Part shown: piece after piece, positions 34,900 through 44,666 of the stretch | How positions within the stretch are numbered: the stretch's first letter is position 1 | Layout: each line of letters starts with the position of its first letter | Source: Pseudomonadota bacterium | GTDB taxonomy: Bacteria; Pseudomonadota; Alphaproteobacteria; UBA2136; JASBTF01 | Length of the DNA: 64,000 nucleotides | Direction: 5' to 3' | Assembly: GCA_030148545.1 (NCBI GenBank) | Contig: JASBTF010000002.1 | Coordinates: 651,152 to 715,151 of the forward strand | The notes under the pieces: generated by a model | Database searches by the model: none | The model's input: the letters and a program-made list of their open reading frames with translations, nothing else | Told to the model about the DNA's origin: nothing | Program-made: the position numbers and the translations under genes

Positions 34900-35682
34900 T
34901 TATCGAATCTGGTTGGCAGCAGCGAGCATTTCGTCCGCGGCGGCAATAATTCGGCTGTTGAGCTCGTAAGCACGCTGTGCAGTAATTAGCTCAGTTACTG
35001 ATTCCACCGGGTCTACGTTGGAGCCTTCAATAAAGCCTTGGAGCAGAGTACCTGCGCCATTTAAGCCCGGTGTGTTAGTGGTTGGTGTACCTGAAACATC
35101 AGTCGCTTCGTAGAAGTTATCACCAATTGCTTCTAGCCCTGCTGGGTTGGTGAAGTTAACAATAGTGAGGTTACCAAATGTAGTAGTAGCGCCGTTTACT
35201 TTACCGCTTACGGTACCATCACTCGCAATGGTAATTTCTGTTGCGGTGCTATCGATTGTTACGGCCGGCTGCACGGCAAATCCTTCGGAAGTAACTAGTG
35301 CACCGTTTTGGTCAATTTGGAAAGTACCATCACGGGTGTAAACGGTATTACCGTCAGCGTCGGTTACTTCAAAAAAGCCGCTACCTTCAATAGAAAGGTC
35401 GTAAGTGTTATCGGTACGCAGTAGAGCACCTTGGCTATGAATACGGTAAACACCGGCTAAATCTACACCTAGGCCAATTTGTGCCCCTGTTGGTGCTTGA
35501 GTGCCCGCACCGTTGGTCAGAGCGCCTACAGCGATCTCATTTTGGTACATTAAATCGTTAAAAGCGGCACGAGAACGCTTAAAGCCTACGGTGCTTTGGT
35601 TAGCAATGTTGTTCGCAATCACGTTTACGTTTTGCTGCTGAGCACCCATCCCGGTGGCGGCAATTTTAAGGGCTTGCATCAT
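34900..35682 (-). CDS. flgG: Flagellar distal rod protein
   Basis: The main protein of the distal rod, 260 residues, exported through the flagellar secretion system. The N terminus ALKIAATGMGAQQQNVNVIANNIANQSTVGFKRSRAAFNDLMYQ carries the rod signature, followed by the FlgG-specific TGAQIGLGVDL region. The C terminus (EGSNVDPVESVTELITAQRAYELNSRIIAAADEMLAAANQIR) is the matching helix. Gene order flgF-flgG-flgA-flgH is that of many alphaproteobacteria. Confidence 0.95.
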   Translation of the reverse strand: MMQALKIAATGMGAQQQNVNVIANNIANQSTVGFKRSRAAFNDLMYQNEIAVGALTNGAGTQAPTGAQIGLGVDLAGVYRIHSQGALLRTDNTYDLSIEGSGFFEVTDADGNTVYTRDGTFQIDQNGALVTSEGFAVQPAVTIDSTATEITIASDGTVSGKVNGATTTFGNLTIVNFTNPAGLEAIGDNFYEATDVSGTPTTNTPGLNGAGTLLQGFIEGSNVDPVESVTELITAQRAYELNSRIIAAADEMLAAANQIR

Positions 35683-35700
35683 GATGGTTGTTCTCCGTTA

Positions 35701-36423
35701 TTAATTGAGTGAGGGCAGGGTGCGAATAGCACGCTGTTCTAATTCTTCTAAGTTTTGGATCATGCGTAGGCTGCTGCTGTAGCGGCGTGTTACATCGGTC
35801 AGGTTTACTACTTCTGTAACGTTATTTACGTTGCTGCCTTCTAGGGTGCCTTGCATAACTGTGGCGTTAGTACTGGCTACACCAACACCTGGTGCGGCAT
35901 AAGTGTTATCGCCACTACGTACAAACTGGCGTTGCTGGTCGGCAGTGAACTCAAAAACACCAATACGGCCAAGTTGGCGGCCATCGGCAGCTGTGAGAGT
36001 ACCATCGCCAGCAATGGTAATTTTTTGTGCATCTTCAGGAATATTTAGTGGGCCTAAACCAGCAGAAAGCACCTGGTGGCCTTGCATGGTTACAAGGTTG
36101 CCGAGTTGGTCTTGTACAAATTGGCCATTACGGGTGTAAACAGTGCGACCATCTTTTTGAATGGCAAAGTAGCCATCGCCACCAATAGCGACATCTAGCG
36201 GGTTATCGGTTTTGGTCATCCCGCCGGCTTTGCTATCGATATATTCTGGGTTAAGGGTAGAAAACTTTGAATCAACCGTAGCATCGGGCTGCACGGTCGT
36301 GTAATCCGCCAACAGGCGTTTAAAACCAGAGGTGTTTATGTTTGCTACATTCTCAGACGTAATCGTGAGCTGCTTTTGCAAGCCACGAACATGATGAGCA
36401 GCAATGTATAAACTGTTTTCCAT
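35701..36423 (-). CDS. flgF: Flagellar proximal rod protein
   Basis: A rod protein next to FlgG in the flagellar axis, 240 residues. The N terminus is ENSLYIAAHHVRGLQKQLTITSENVANINTSGFKRLLADY, and the C terminus is EGSNVNNVTEVVNLTDVTRRYSSSLRMIQNLEELEQRAIRTLPSLN, with the TRR(Y) pattern typical of FlgF. First gene of the flgFGAH unit; it diverges from the degenerate GGDEF gene with about 160 bases between. Confidence 0.94.
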   Translation of the reverse strand: MENSLYIAAHHVRGLQKQLTITSENVANINTSGFKRLLADYTTVQPDATVDSKFSTLNPEYIDSKAGGMTKTDNPLDVAIGGDGYFAIQKDGRTVYTRNGQFVQDQLGNLVTMQGHQVLSAGLGPLNIPEDAQKITIAGDGTLTAADGRQLGRIGVFEFTADQQRQFVRSGDNTYAAPGVGVASTNATVMQGTLEGSNVNNVTEVVNLTDVTRRYSSSLRMIQNLEELEQRAIRTLPSLN

Positions 36424-36585
36424 TGTTATATCTTGTTATTCCGTTCCTTTGCCCATGAGATTGCACATAGCGTGCCAAAGTGAGATTTGCGCGGTGGCGT
36501 GCTTAAAAGAAGGGCAAAGATATCACGCTAACTTATTCAGCTTGCAGCGTTTTAGTTGCATTGGAAGCAGGGCGGCGGCATACTT

Positions 36586-37311
36586 ATGTTCATGAAAACA
36601 TCTACACCCGGCATTTTACATGATATTCGCACTATTAGAGATATTGAAAGCTCACTAGAAGAAGCAGAGCGCTTTATTGAGCGGGTGAAGAGTAATAAGG
36701 TACGTTTGAACCTGAGCGAGGGGAATATTACAATTTCTCGCGCTGAAATGAACAAAATTACCGATTTAGTTGTGACGTTAGAGCGTTCTGGCCAAGCGCT
36801 GGAAACGGCTGTGCAATATTTGCGTGAGCTTATGGCTTACGATGAGGTGAGCCAGCTTTTTGCACGACGCTACTTGTTTCACTTACTAGAAAAAGAACTA
36901 CACCGTAGTAAGCGTTATGAGAACAGCTTTGCTATTATTGTATTTGAGCTCGACCCGTACAGCCAAAGCGGTTTGAGCCACATTGGTACTGAAGATATGA
37001 ACCAAGTGGTGGCCGAGGCTGCGCGCGTGGTGCGTAAATACGTGCGTGATAGTGATTCACCAGGCCGTAGTGGTGAGCGTACCTTTATGTTGCTACTGCC
37101 TGAAACAGACGCCGATGGCGCACAAATTTTGTGTGATCGTATTAGCAAAGAAATGCAGAAAGATTACAGCGTAAGCTCAGGTAAGCTACCGCTTAAAGTG
37201 CATAGCAGCGTGTTGGAAAGCTCTGACCCGGCGCTAACTGATTTGGCAGGATTGCTCTATGTGGTGGACCAACAGCTGGCCGCCGCCCGTGGAGAAGCCA
37301 AAGCCGCATAA
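36586..37311 (+). CDS. GGDEF-like protein with a degenerate active site
   Basis: A predicted 241-residue protein with an N-terminal helical region (RTIRDIESSLEEAERFIERVKSNK) and a GGDEF-like domain (YDEVSQLFARRYLFHLLEKELHRSKRYENSFAIIVFELD). Where active diguanylate cyclases have GG(D/E)EF it has SGERTF, and the preceding metal-binding positions are also altered, so cyclase activity is unlikely. It may bind c-di-GMP or GTP, or act by protein contacts. It precedes a GGDEF-EAL gene on the same strand, and flagellar genes lie upstream on the other strand. The ATG at 36586 has no strong ribosome site. Confidence 0.78.
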   Translation: MFMKTSTPGILHDIRTIRDIESSLEEAERFIERVKSNKVRLNLSEGNITISRAEMNKITDLVVTLERSGQALETAVQYLRELMAYDEVSQLFARRYLFHLLEKELHRSKRYENSFAIIVFELDPYSQSGLSHIGTEDMNQVVAEAARVVRKYVRDSDSPGRSGERTFMLLLPETDADGAQILCDRISKEMQKDYSVSSGKLPLKVHSSVLESSDPALTDLAGLLYVVDQQLAAARGEAKAA

Positions 37312-37385
37312 CGCACAAGCTTTTTCCTGTCAGGTAGATGCAGGGAAAATTAGGCAGGAAAGCCATAAGAATAAGAAGAAAGTAG

Positions 37386-39470
37386 GTGAACGTGGATCAG
37401 CAAAGTATGCGAGGTACGCCGATTGCATTGATCGGTATGGACGAAGCGCGTCAAGCTATGCGTATGCATATGCGTAATGCTGGTGCCGATTTTTCATCTA
37501 ACGAGTTTCACGAATTTGATACATTAGCCGATGCACAGCGCGAGGTAGAAAACCTTGGGTCTACCGTCATTATGGTTGTGTATTTTGATGATTTTAGCGC
37601 AGAAGTACTAAACCAACTGAGTTTGCTGCGCGCGCGTAATGCTGGCCCAATTGTAGCGTTGACTGATAATAGCGGTGCATTGCGTGATTTGCGTGAGAAT
37701 GGTTACACCTTTATTCTTTCTTATCAAGGGCTTACCACACCAACCTTAAGCGGTATCTTGCAAGCATCGTGGGACCATTTCCAAATGTCGCAAACACATG
37801 CTAATTTGCGCCAAGCAGTAGTGGAGGCGGAAAACCGTTTTCGTGATGTAGCAAGCCAGTTCACCGATTGGATTTGGGAAATTGATACAGAGCTGAATGT
37901 TAAGTTCTCTACCGCGCGTCGCCAATCTTCTGATCGCCCTAAAATTATGGATTACTTTTTACACGATGAGCAAATGCGTGTGGAAGAAGATTTTAACAAG
38001 CTAGTGCTAGACCCACAGCCATTTAACAACCGTGAATATTGGAGCATTGACCACAGTGGCTCACGCGTTTGTTGGTCGCTTTCGGGCGTACCAGTGTTTG
38101 ATAGCAGCGATAAACTGGTTGGTTTCCGTGGTATGGGGAAAGATATTTCCAGCCAAAAAGCATCGGTAGATCAGCTTTACTATCTTTCTAATCATGATCA
38201 GCTAACGGGTTTATTTAACCGTAGCCGCTTTATGGGTGATTTAACGCGATTGATTAACCAGCTTAAGCGCCAACAGCGTACGGGCGTGCTATTGGTTATT
38301 GATATTGACCGCTTTAGCTATGTGAATGAAACCTATGGCCACGAACTGGCTGATAAGCTGTTGGTACATGTGGGTAAAACGCTGCGTGATCATTTACGTT
38401 TTGGTGAGGTAGCTGCGCGTGTAGGTGGTGATGAATTTGCACTGGTGATGACAGATGTTTCAGCTAACGATGTGGAGCAGCGCGCTAAACAAATTATTAA
38501 CGCATTAAAAGGCTCACCTATGGAAAGTGAGCACGGCACAATTAGCTACGGTGCCAGTATTGGTGCAGCATGGTTGCCTGAGCATGGGGAAACCGCTGAT
38601 AAAGCCCTGGTTAATGCCGATGCTGCGCTATTAAACGCTAAAGCTAAAGGCCGTAACCGTTTTGAAGTGTTTGACCCAGCAGCTGAGCGTATGCACTCGG
38701 CGCAACATCATTTGGGTGGCTTAAACATGCTGAATGCCTGCTTGGAAAAGCCGAAAGAGCGTGTATTGCTGCATTATCAGCCAATTGTTTCACTCAGTAA
38801 TACCAAAGACGAATTTTATGAACTGTTGGTACGCTTGGTAGACGAGCAGGGGGACCTGGTTTTCCCAATTGATTTTATTCCAGCGGCAGAAAACTACGGT
38901 GTTATTGGTGAAATTGACCGTATTGTTTGTGAGCGTGCACTAGAGCTGCTTGCTAAATGGCAAAAAAGTGGCCGCAAGGTACGTTTGGCAGTTAATGTTT
39001 CGGCCCGTACGTTTGATGATGATGTATTTATTGAATCCATTAAAACAGCACTAGAGAATACGAAAATTATTCCAGGCTCATTAGTGATGGAAATTACCGA
39101 AACCGTAGTGTTGCGTGATTTGGAATATGCCCAAAAGTTTATTGCAGAAATGAGAGCATTGGGCGTGGCATTTGCGCTGGATGATTGTGGTGTGGGTTAT
39201 TCCTCATTAAATTACATCCGTGGGTTGGAGCTGGATTACATCAAGATTGATGGTAGCTTTATTCGTGACCTGCATAATAACAAAGCCGATGAAACCTTTG
39301 TACGTGCACTGCAAGATATTGCGAAGCAGATGCAAATTCTTACCGTTGCAGAAATGGTGGAGCATGAAGAAACTGTAGAAAAACTCAAAAATATTGGGAT
39401 CGACTTTGCGCAAGGGTTCCACTTTGCCAAACCTGATGAAGAAATTCCGGATAAGAAAAAGTTAAATTAA
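37386..39470 (+). CDS. Receiver-like/PAS/GGDEF/EAL c-di-GMP protein
   Basis: A 694-residue cytoplasmic signalling protein. The N terminus (about 1-130) looks like a response-regulator receiver without clear phosphorylation residues. Next is a PAS-like domain (FRDVASQFTDWIWEIDTELN, about 150-265), then a GGDEF domain with intact RVGGDEF (cyclase signature; the I-site is RFGE rather than RxxD), and an EAL domain. The EAL domain is atypical: ELLVR replaces EAL, DDCG replaces DDFG, and AEMVE replaces AEGVE, though EITET and YIKIDG are kept. Phosphodiesterase activity may be weakened. The start is a GTG; an ATG seven codons later is possible. Confidence 0.85.
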   Translation: MNVDQQSMRGTPIALIGMDEARQAMRMHMRNAGADFSSNEFHEFDTLADAQREVENLGSTVIMVVYFDDFSAEVLNQLSLLRARNAGPIVALTDNSGALRDLRENGYTFILSYQGLTTPTLSGILQASWDHFQMSQTHANLRQAVVEAENRFRDVASQFTDWIWEIDTELNVKFSTARRQSSDRPKIMDYFLHDEQMRVEEDFNKLVLDPQPFNNREYWSIDHSGSRVCWSLSGVPVFDSSDKLVGFRGMGKDISSQKASVDQLYYLSNHDQLTGLFNRSRFMGDLTRLINQLKRQQRTGVLLVIDIDRFSYVNETYGHELADKLLVHVGKTLRDHLRFGEVAARVGGDEFALVMTDVSANDVEQRAKQIINALKGSPMESEHGTISYGASIGAAWLPEHGETADKALVNADAALLNAKAKGRNRFEVFDPAAERMHSAQHHLGGLNMLNACLEKPKERVLLHYQPIVSLSNTKDEFYELLVRLVDEQGDLVFPIDFIPAAENYGVIGEIDRIVCERALELLAKWQKSGRKVRLAVNVSARTFDDDVFIESIKTALENTKIIPGSLVMEITETVVLRDLEYAQKFIAEMRALGVAFALDDCGVGYSSLNYIRGLELDYIKIDGSFIRDLHNNKADETFVRALQDIAKQMQILTVAEMVEHEETVEKLKNIGIDFAQGFHFAKPDEEIPDKKKLN

Positions 39471-39481
39471 TGATACAAAAA

Positions 39482-39504
39482 AGCCGCCTCATGGCGGCTC
39501 TTTT
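39482..39504. terminator. Rho-independent terminator between converging genes
   Basis: AGCCGCC-TCAT-GGCGGCT with A upstream and T downstream, usable in both directions. Confidence 0.88.
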
Positions 39505-39518
39505 AATATAGGCATTAC

Positions 39519-40427
39519 CTACTTTTGGAAGCGAATGCGCACGAAGCGGTTTTGCTCTTCAGCTTTACCATCTTCAGTGTTTACCATTGGGCTGCTTTCA
39601 CCCAAGGCAACGGTTGCAAACATATCCGCAGTGTTACCCATGTTGGTAAAGTAGTTTACCACGGCATCGGCACGTTTTTGAGATAGGCTTAGGTTATATT
39701 CGTAAGAACCAGCACGGTCAGCGTGGCCATTTACCATGATTTTGCTTGGGTTAAACACAGCAATTTGCTTCATAACACCTTGCAATGTTTCTTTAGCGCT
39801 GCTGTTTAGTTCAGCTTGGTCAAAATCAAAGAATACCAAGAACTCTTCTGGCATGCGGTTAGCCGCAGCTGGTTGAGCACGCTGAGTTACGATATCAGCA
39901 GTGCGCACAGCTGCTTTTTCTACAACATCACTAGTGATGCGCTCAACTTTAGGCGCGCCAATTTTTTCGAGGGCGATGTAAAAAGCATCGCGGCATTTTG
40001 CGATATCTTCAGGTTGGAAGTTTTCTTCTTGCTGTTCTACCCAGCAGTCGAACATAGCTTGTGCATGTGCGGTATCAGCTGGTTGGCGCTCAGCAGCACC
40101 TTGAGCCAAAGCAGAAACCAAGCTATTGCGGGCAGAAGCTAGCGTATTAAGTTGCTCGGTTGGCAAGTCACGGTTTACCAGTGGTTCTGGCAATGGTGCT
40201 TCGTTACTTAGAATGCTTTTAATTTTACGCTCGTAGTGGATGGCATCTATAAAGTCGCCTTGGTCCCACTCGTAATCTGCTAGAGCAACATATTCAGTGC
40301 GTAGTGCATTATTAAAACTATCATCAATTACCGCTTTGCGGCCATCATCGTACAGGTGAGAACACCCAGCTAGCACCACGCCGCTTGCTGCAGCCAAAAT
40401 GGTGGTGTGAAGCATCTTTTTCATCAT
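39519..40427 (-). CDS. OmpA-family peptidoglycan-binding lipoprotein
   Basis: A 302-residue lipoprotein (signal ending VLAGC) with a C-terminal OmpA-like domain. That domain shows EFLVFFDFDQAELNSSAKETL, the peptidoglycan-contacting VNGHADRAGSYEYNLSLSQKRADAV, and NRFVRIRF. The 180-residue N-terminal region is helical with few cysteines (FDCW, AKCRD). It is probably anchored in the outer membrane and binds the cell wall; Pal is shorter, so this is not a standard Pal. It stands alone, converging on the GGDEF-EAL gene. Confidence 0.88.
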   Translation of the reverse strand: MMKKMLHTTILAAASGVVLAGCSHLYDDGRKAVIDDSFNNALRTEYVALADYEWDQGDFIDAIHYERKIKSILSNEAPLPEPLVNRDLPTEQLNTLASARNSLVSALAQGAAERQPADTAHAQAMFDCWVEQQEENFQPEDIAKCRDAFYIALEKIGAPKVERITSDVVEKAAVRTADIVTQRAQPAAANRMPEEFLVFFDFDQAELNSSAKETLQGVMKQIAVFNPSKIMVNGHADRAGSYEYNLSLSQKRADAVVNYFTNMGNTADMFATVALGESSPMVNTEDGKAEEQNRFVRIRFQK

Positions 40428-40576
40428 TTATCTCGTTTCGTTAAGTTATTTGCTTGTTGCAGTCTTGTGTATAGCAATGTGTATGTAAAGCTGCAAGTAG
40501 TACACACATCTTTTCTGTAAAACAGTTGTTATGGGGGCTATTGCAGGACTGCCACAGCTATGTTTTAATTAGTACT

Positions 40577-41272
40577 ATGCAAGTACGATATGGCGCAGAG
40601 CGAGGCCAGACAAAGCTCAGTTGGTTACAAAGCTATCATAGCTTTAGCTTTGGTGATTACTATGACCCGGAACATATGCATTTCCGCAGCTTACGTGTAT
40701 TAAACGATGATATAATTACGGCTGGCTCTGGTTTTCCGACACATCCACACCGCGATGCTGAAATTCTAACCTATGTACTGAAGGGTGCGTTGGAACATAA
40801 AGACAGTATGGGCAATGGTACGGTGATTCATGAAGGTGAGTTACAGCGCATGAGCGCTGGTGCTGGGGTAACGCATAGTGAGTTTAACCATTACCAAGAT
40901 CAAGAGACGCACTTTTTGCAAATTTGGTTTTTACCGGCCGAGCAGGGGGGAGAGCCAAGTTATGACCAAACCATGGTGCTAGATGAAGAGGTAGCCAATA
41001 CCTTTGGTGTAGTGCTTAAGCCAAACCCTCAAGGGGCTCAAATTGCAGTGGCACAAGATGTAGTTATGGCCATTGCTAAGTTAGATGCTGGTAAAGAGGC
41101 TAGTTATGCTGTGGCTGAAGGTCGTGGCGTATATCTGCATGTTGCGGTAGGTCGCGTTACGGTGAATGGTACCGAGTTAACAGCTGGTGATGCTCTACAG
41201 CTAGAAAGTGTGGGAGAATTGGCTGTAACAGCAGTTGAAAAAGCTGAAGTTATTCTGTTCGATATGGCTTAA
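40577..41272 (+). CDS. Pirin family protein, YhhW type
   Basis: A bicupin protein of 231 residues. The first cupin has the metal-binding HPHRDAEILTYVLKGALEHKDSMGN and the conserved MSAGAGVTHSEFNH followed by FLQIWFLP. These are the quercetin-2,3-dioxygenase/pirin features, with the metal His and Glu. E. coli YhhW degrades quercetin in vitro; the natural role of most bacterial pirins is not known. The ATG at 40577 starts the family-typical MQVRYGAERG. Confidence 0.9.
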   Translation: MQVRYGAERGQTKLSWLQSYHSFSFGDYYDPEHMHFRSLRVLNDDIITAGSGFPTHPHRDAEILTYVLKGALEHKDSMGNGTVIHEGELQRMSAGAGVTHSEFNHYQDQETHFLQIWFLPAEQGGEPSYDQTMVLDEEVANTFGVVLKPNPQGAQIAVAQDVVMAIAKLDAGKEASYAVAEGRGVYLHVAVGRVTVNGTELTAGDALQLESVGELAVTAVEKAEVILFDMA

Positions 41273-41290
41273 TAACACACAATATATTAG

Positions 41291-41318
41291 GAGGCCGCTA
41301 CACGCCGGCCTCTTTTTT
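41291..41318 (+). terminator. Rho-independent terminator after the pirin gene
   Basis: GAGGCCG and CGGCCTC pair around CTACACGC and are followed by six T. It separates the pirin gene from atpD. Confidence 0.9.
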
Positions 41319-41394
41319 ATGAAAAACGTACGCCATAACGCTTTTCCTGCTTGACGTAAGCGGCTGCTTTGGGCAATGTGCGCCTGAAATTTGA

Positions 41395-42858
<1,464 letters not shown>

Positions 42859-42872
42859 CCGAGGTTTAAGCA

Positions 42873-43256
42873 ATGCAGTTCAGTATTACAACCCCACAGG
42901 CCACACTGGTTGAGCGCGATGCCAGCAGTGTGACCTGCCCGGGTGCTGAAGGTGAGTTTGGTGTGCTACCAGGCCACATGGCTTTTATGAGCACGCTTAA
43001 ATCTGGCGTAGTAACTGCTGATGGCGAAGATTTTTGCATTAGTGGTGGCATGGTGGAAGTAAATCCAAACAGCGTTATAGTGCTAGCTGAGGATGCTGTA
43101 GCCGTAGCCGACATTAACCCTGAAACAACTTTTGAGCAGATTGAGCGCCTAAAGCGCCGCATGGCCGAGGCAGAAGGGGATGAGGTGGCAACAACGCGTT
43201 TGCAAAAACAAATGAGTTACCTTGAGCTACACCTAGCAGTCGCCAAAAAGAACTAA
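42873..43256 (+). CDS. atpC: ATP synthase F1 subunit epsilon
   Basis: Connects F1 to the c-ring and restrains ATP hydrolysis; 127 residues. The N-terminal beta-sandwich has FSITTPQATLVERDASSVTCPGAEGEFGVLPGHMAFMSTLK and GGMVEVNPNSVIVLAEDA. The C-terminal helical part (EQIERLKRRMAEAEGDE) is short and contains charged residues. It follows atpD by 14 bases and ends in a terminator, so the pair forms a two-gene transcript. Confidence 0.93.
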   Translation: MQFSITTPQATLVERDASSVTCPGAEGEFGVLPGHMAFMSTLKSGVVTADGEDFCISGGMVEVNPNSVIVLAEDAVAVADINPETTFEQIERLKRRMAEAEGDEVATTRLQKQMSYLELHLAVAKKN

Positions 43257-43267
43257 ATAATCTTTTG

Positions 43268-43297
43268 AATAACCCCGCCAGAGAGCGGGGTTATTTT
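43268..43297 (+). terminator. Rho-independent terminator after atpC
   Basis: AATAACCCCGC and GCGGGGTTATT pair perfectly over 11 bases around CAGAGA and are followed by T. Confidence 0.92.
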
Positions 43298-43314
43298 ATG
43301 GCATATCAGAAGAA

Positions 43315-43340
43315 TGAACCCGCCAAGGGTGGCGGGTTCA
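43315..43340. repeat. Perfect inverted repeat between atpC and the aminotransferase
   Basis: TGAACCCGCC and GGCGGGTTCA, ten bases each, around AAGGGT. Lying just past the 3' end of the aminotransferase gene, it may serve as that gene's terminator, although the T run on the minus strand is interrupted. Confidence 0.6.
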
Positions 43341-43352
43341 GGGGGAAGTGGA

Positions 43353-44549
43353 TCACTCTACATTCTGCATAAACTGTGCCAACCTTTGGAAAGCTTGCTC
43401 CAATTTGGCTTGTGGTGCGGCATAGCTCAGGCGCACGGCATTTGGGTCGCCAAACGGGCTGCCGGGAATGAGTGCTACTTCCGCATGTTCTAATATTAAA
43501 CTACAGAGCTGTACGTCATTTTCTATACGTGTGCCTTTGTATGATTTACCGATAACGTTGCTTACGTTAGGGAACACGTAAAACGCGCCTTCTGGTACCG
43601 GACATGCCCAGCCATTGAGCTTGGCTAGTTGCTTGAGCACGTACTGACGCTTGTTGTTAAAGTCAGCTTTTACGTCATCCAAAAAGCCATGCTCACCAGC
43701 AAAGGCAGCAGCGGCTGCGGCTTGAGCCACGCCGTTGATATTCATCAACGATTGACCAATCAGCTTTACGATAGATTTACTCAGCTCAGCAGGCGCTGCT
43801 ACCATACCCACACGCCAACCAGGCATGGAATATGTTTTACTAATAGATTGGGTAATCACCATACGGCTACGTAGCTGCGGATGTGTATGGAGCAGGTGGG
43901 TAGCGGCTGGGCCGTCATATGTCAGATAATCATAAATATCATCACTCACAATCCAAACATTTGGTTGTTTAAGCAGTACCTCGCCAATGGCGGCTACTTC
44001 ATCACGGCTGTAGAGCATGCCGGTTGGGTTTGAAGGGTTGTTAAACACCAGTAGTGTAGCGTCGGGCAATGCTGCATCTAGCTGTTGTGGGGTGAGCTTA
44101 TAGTTTTGCTTTGGGCCGCAATAGAGTGGCTCAAACGTGCCGCCGGCCAGCTCAATCATGGCGCTGTAGCTTACCCAGTATGGGGCAGGGACTACCGCTT
44201 TAGCGCCATTCTCCAACAGGGCTTGAAAAGCAAGGTATAGCGCGTTTTTACCGCCGTTGGTGGCGCACAGCTCATCGGTGCTCCAATCGCCCAGGCCATC
44301 ACGCTGTAGTTTGGTTTGAAAAGCCTCTAACAGCTCAGTTTGGCCACGGCCGGGTAGGTAGCTGAGTGGGTGATTTTCCACCGCATTATTTGCTGCTTCT
44401 ACAATATGAGCTGGTACATCAAAACCAGGTACACCAATAGAAAGGCTGATAATATCTTTACCAGCTGCTTGTAAGGCTTTGGCTTTAGCAGAAATTTCTA
44501 CCGTGGCGCTGGGCTGAAGCTGAGTAACGCGAGAGGCAAGTTGTGGCAT
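43353..44549 (-). CDS. Class I/II aminotransferase, aspartate aminotransferase type
   Basis: A PLP-dependent enzyme of 398 residues that transfers the amino group between aspartate and 2-oxoglutarate or related acids. The PLP lysine is in SISKTYSMPGWRVG; other family features are SLSIGVPGFD, NNPSNPTGMLYSRDE, and IVSDDIYDYLTYDG with the PLP-binding Asp and Tyr. It most resembles the type common in alphaproteobacteria and Rickettsia; some members also transaminate prephenate. The ATG at 44549 (MPQLASRVTQL) matches the family start. It diverges from the aconitase gene. Confidence 0.9.
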   Translation of the reverse strand: MPQLASRVTQLQPSATVEISAKAKALQAAGKDIISLSIGVPGFDVPAHIVEAANNAVENHPLSYLPGRGQTELLEAFQTKLQRDGLGDWSTDELCATNGGKNALYLAFQALLENGAKAVVPAPYWVSYSAMIELAGGTFEPLYCGPKQNYKLTPQQLDAALPDATLLVFNNPSNPTGMLYSRDEVAAIGEVLLKQPNVWIVSDDIYDYLTYDGPAATHLLHTHPQLRSRMVITQSISKTYSMPGWRVGMVAAPAELSKSIVKLIGQSLMNINGVAQAAAAAAFAGEHGFLDDVKADFNNKRQYVLKQLAKLNGWACPVPEGAFYVFPNVSNVIGKSYKGTRIENDVQLCSLILEHAEVALIPGSPFGDPNAVRLSYAAPQAKLEQAFQRLAQFMQNVE

Positions 44550-44666
44550 GTGTGTGACTTTCTGTTTATTATTTATGCACAGTATCAAAGGAAACTGCAC
44601 ACGTCAGTGGTAAATTTATGCAAGCCACTATAATATGGCGGCGTAAAGAAGAAGGAGGGGAACCCC

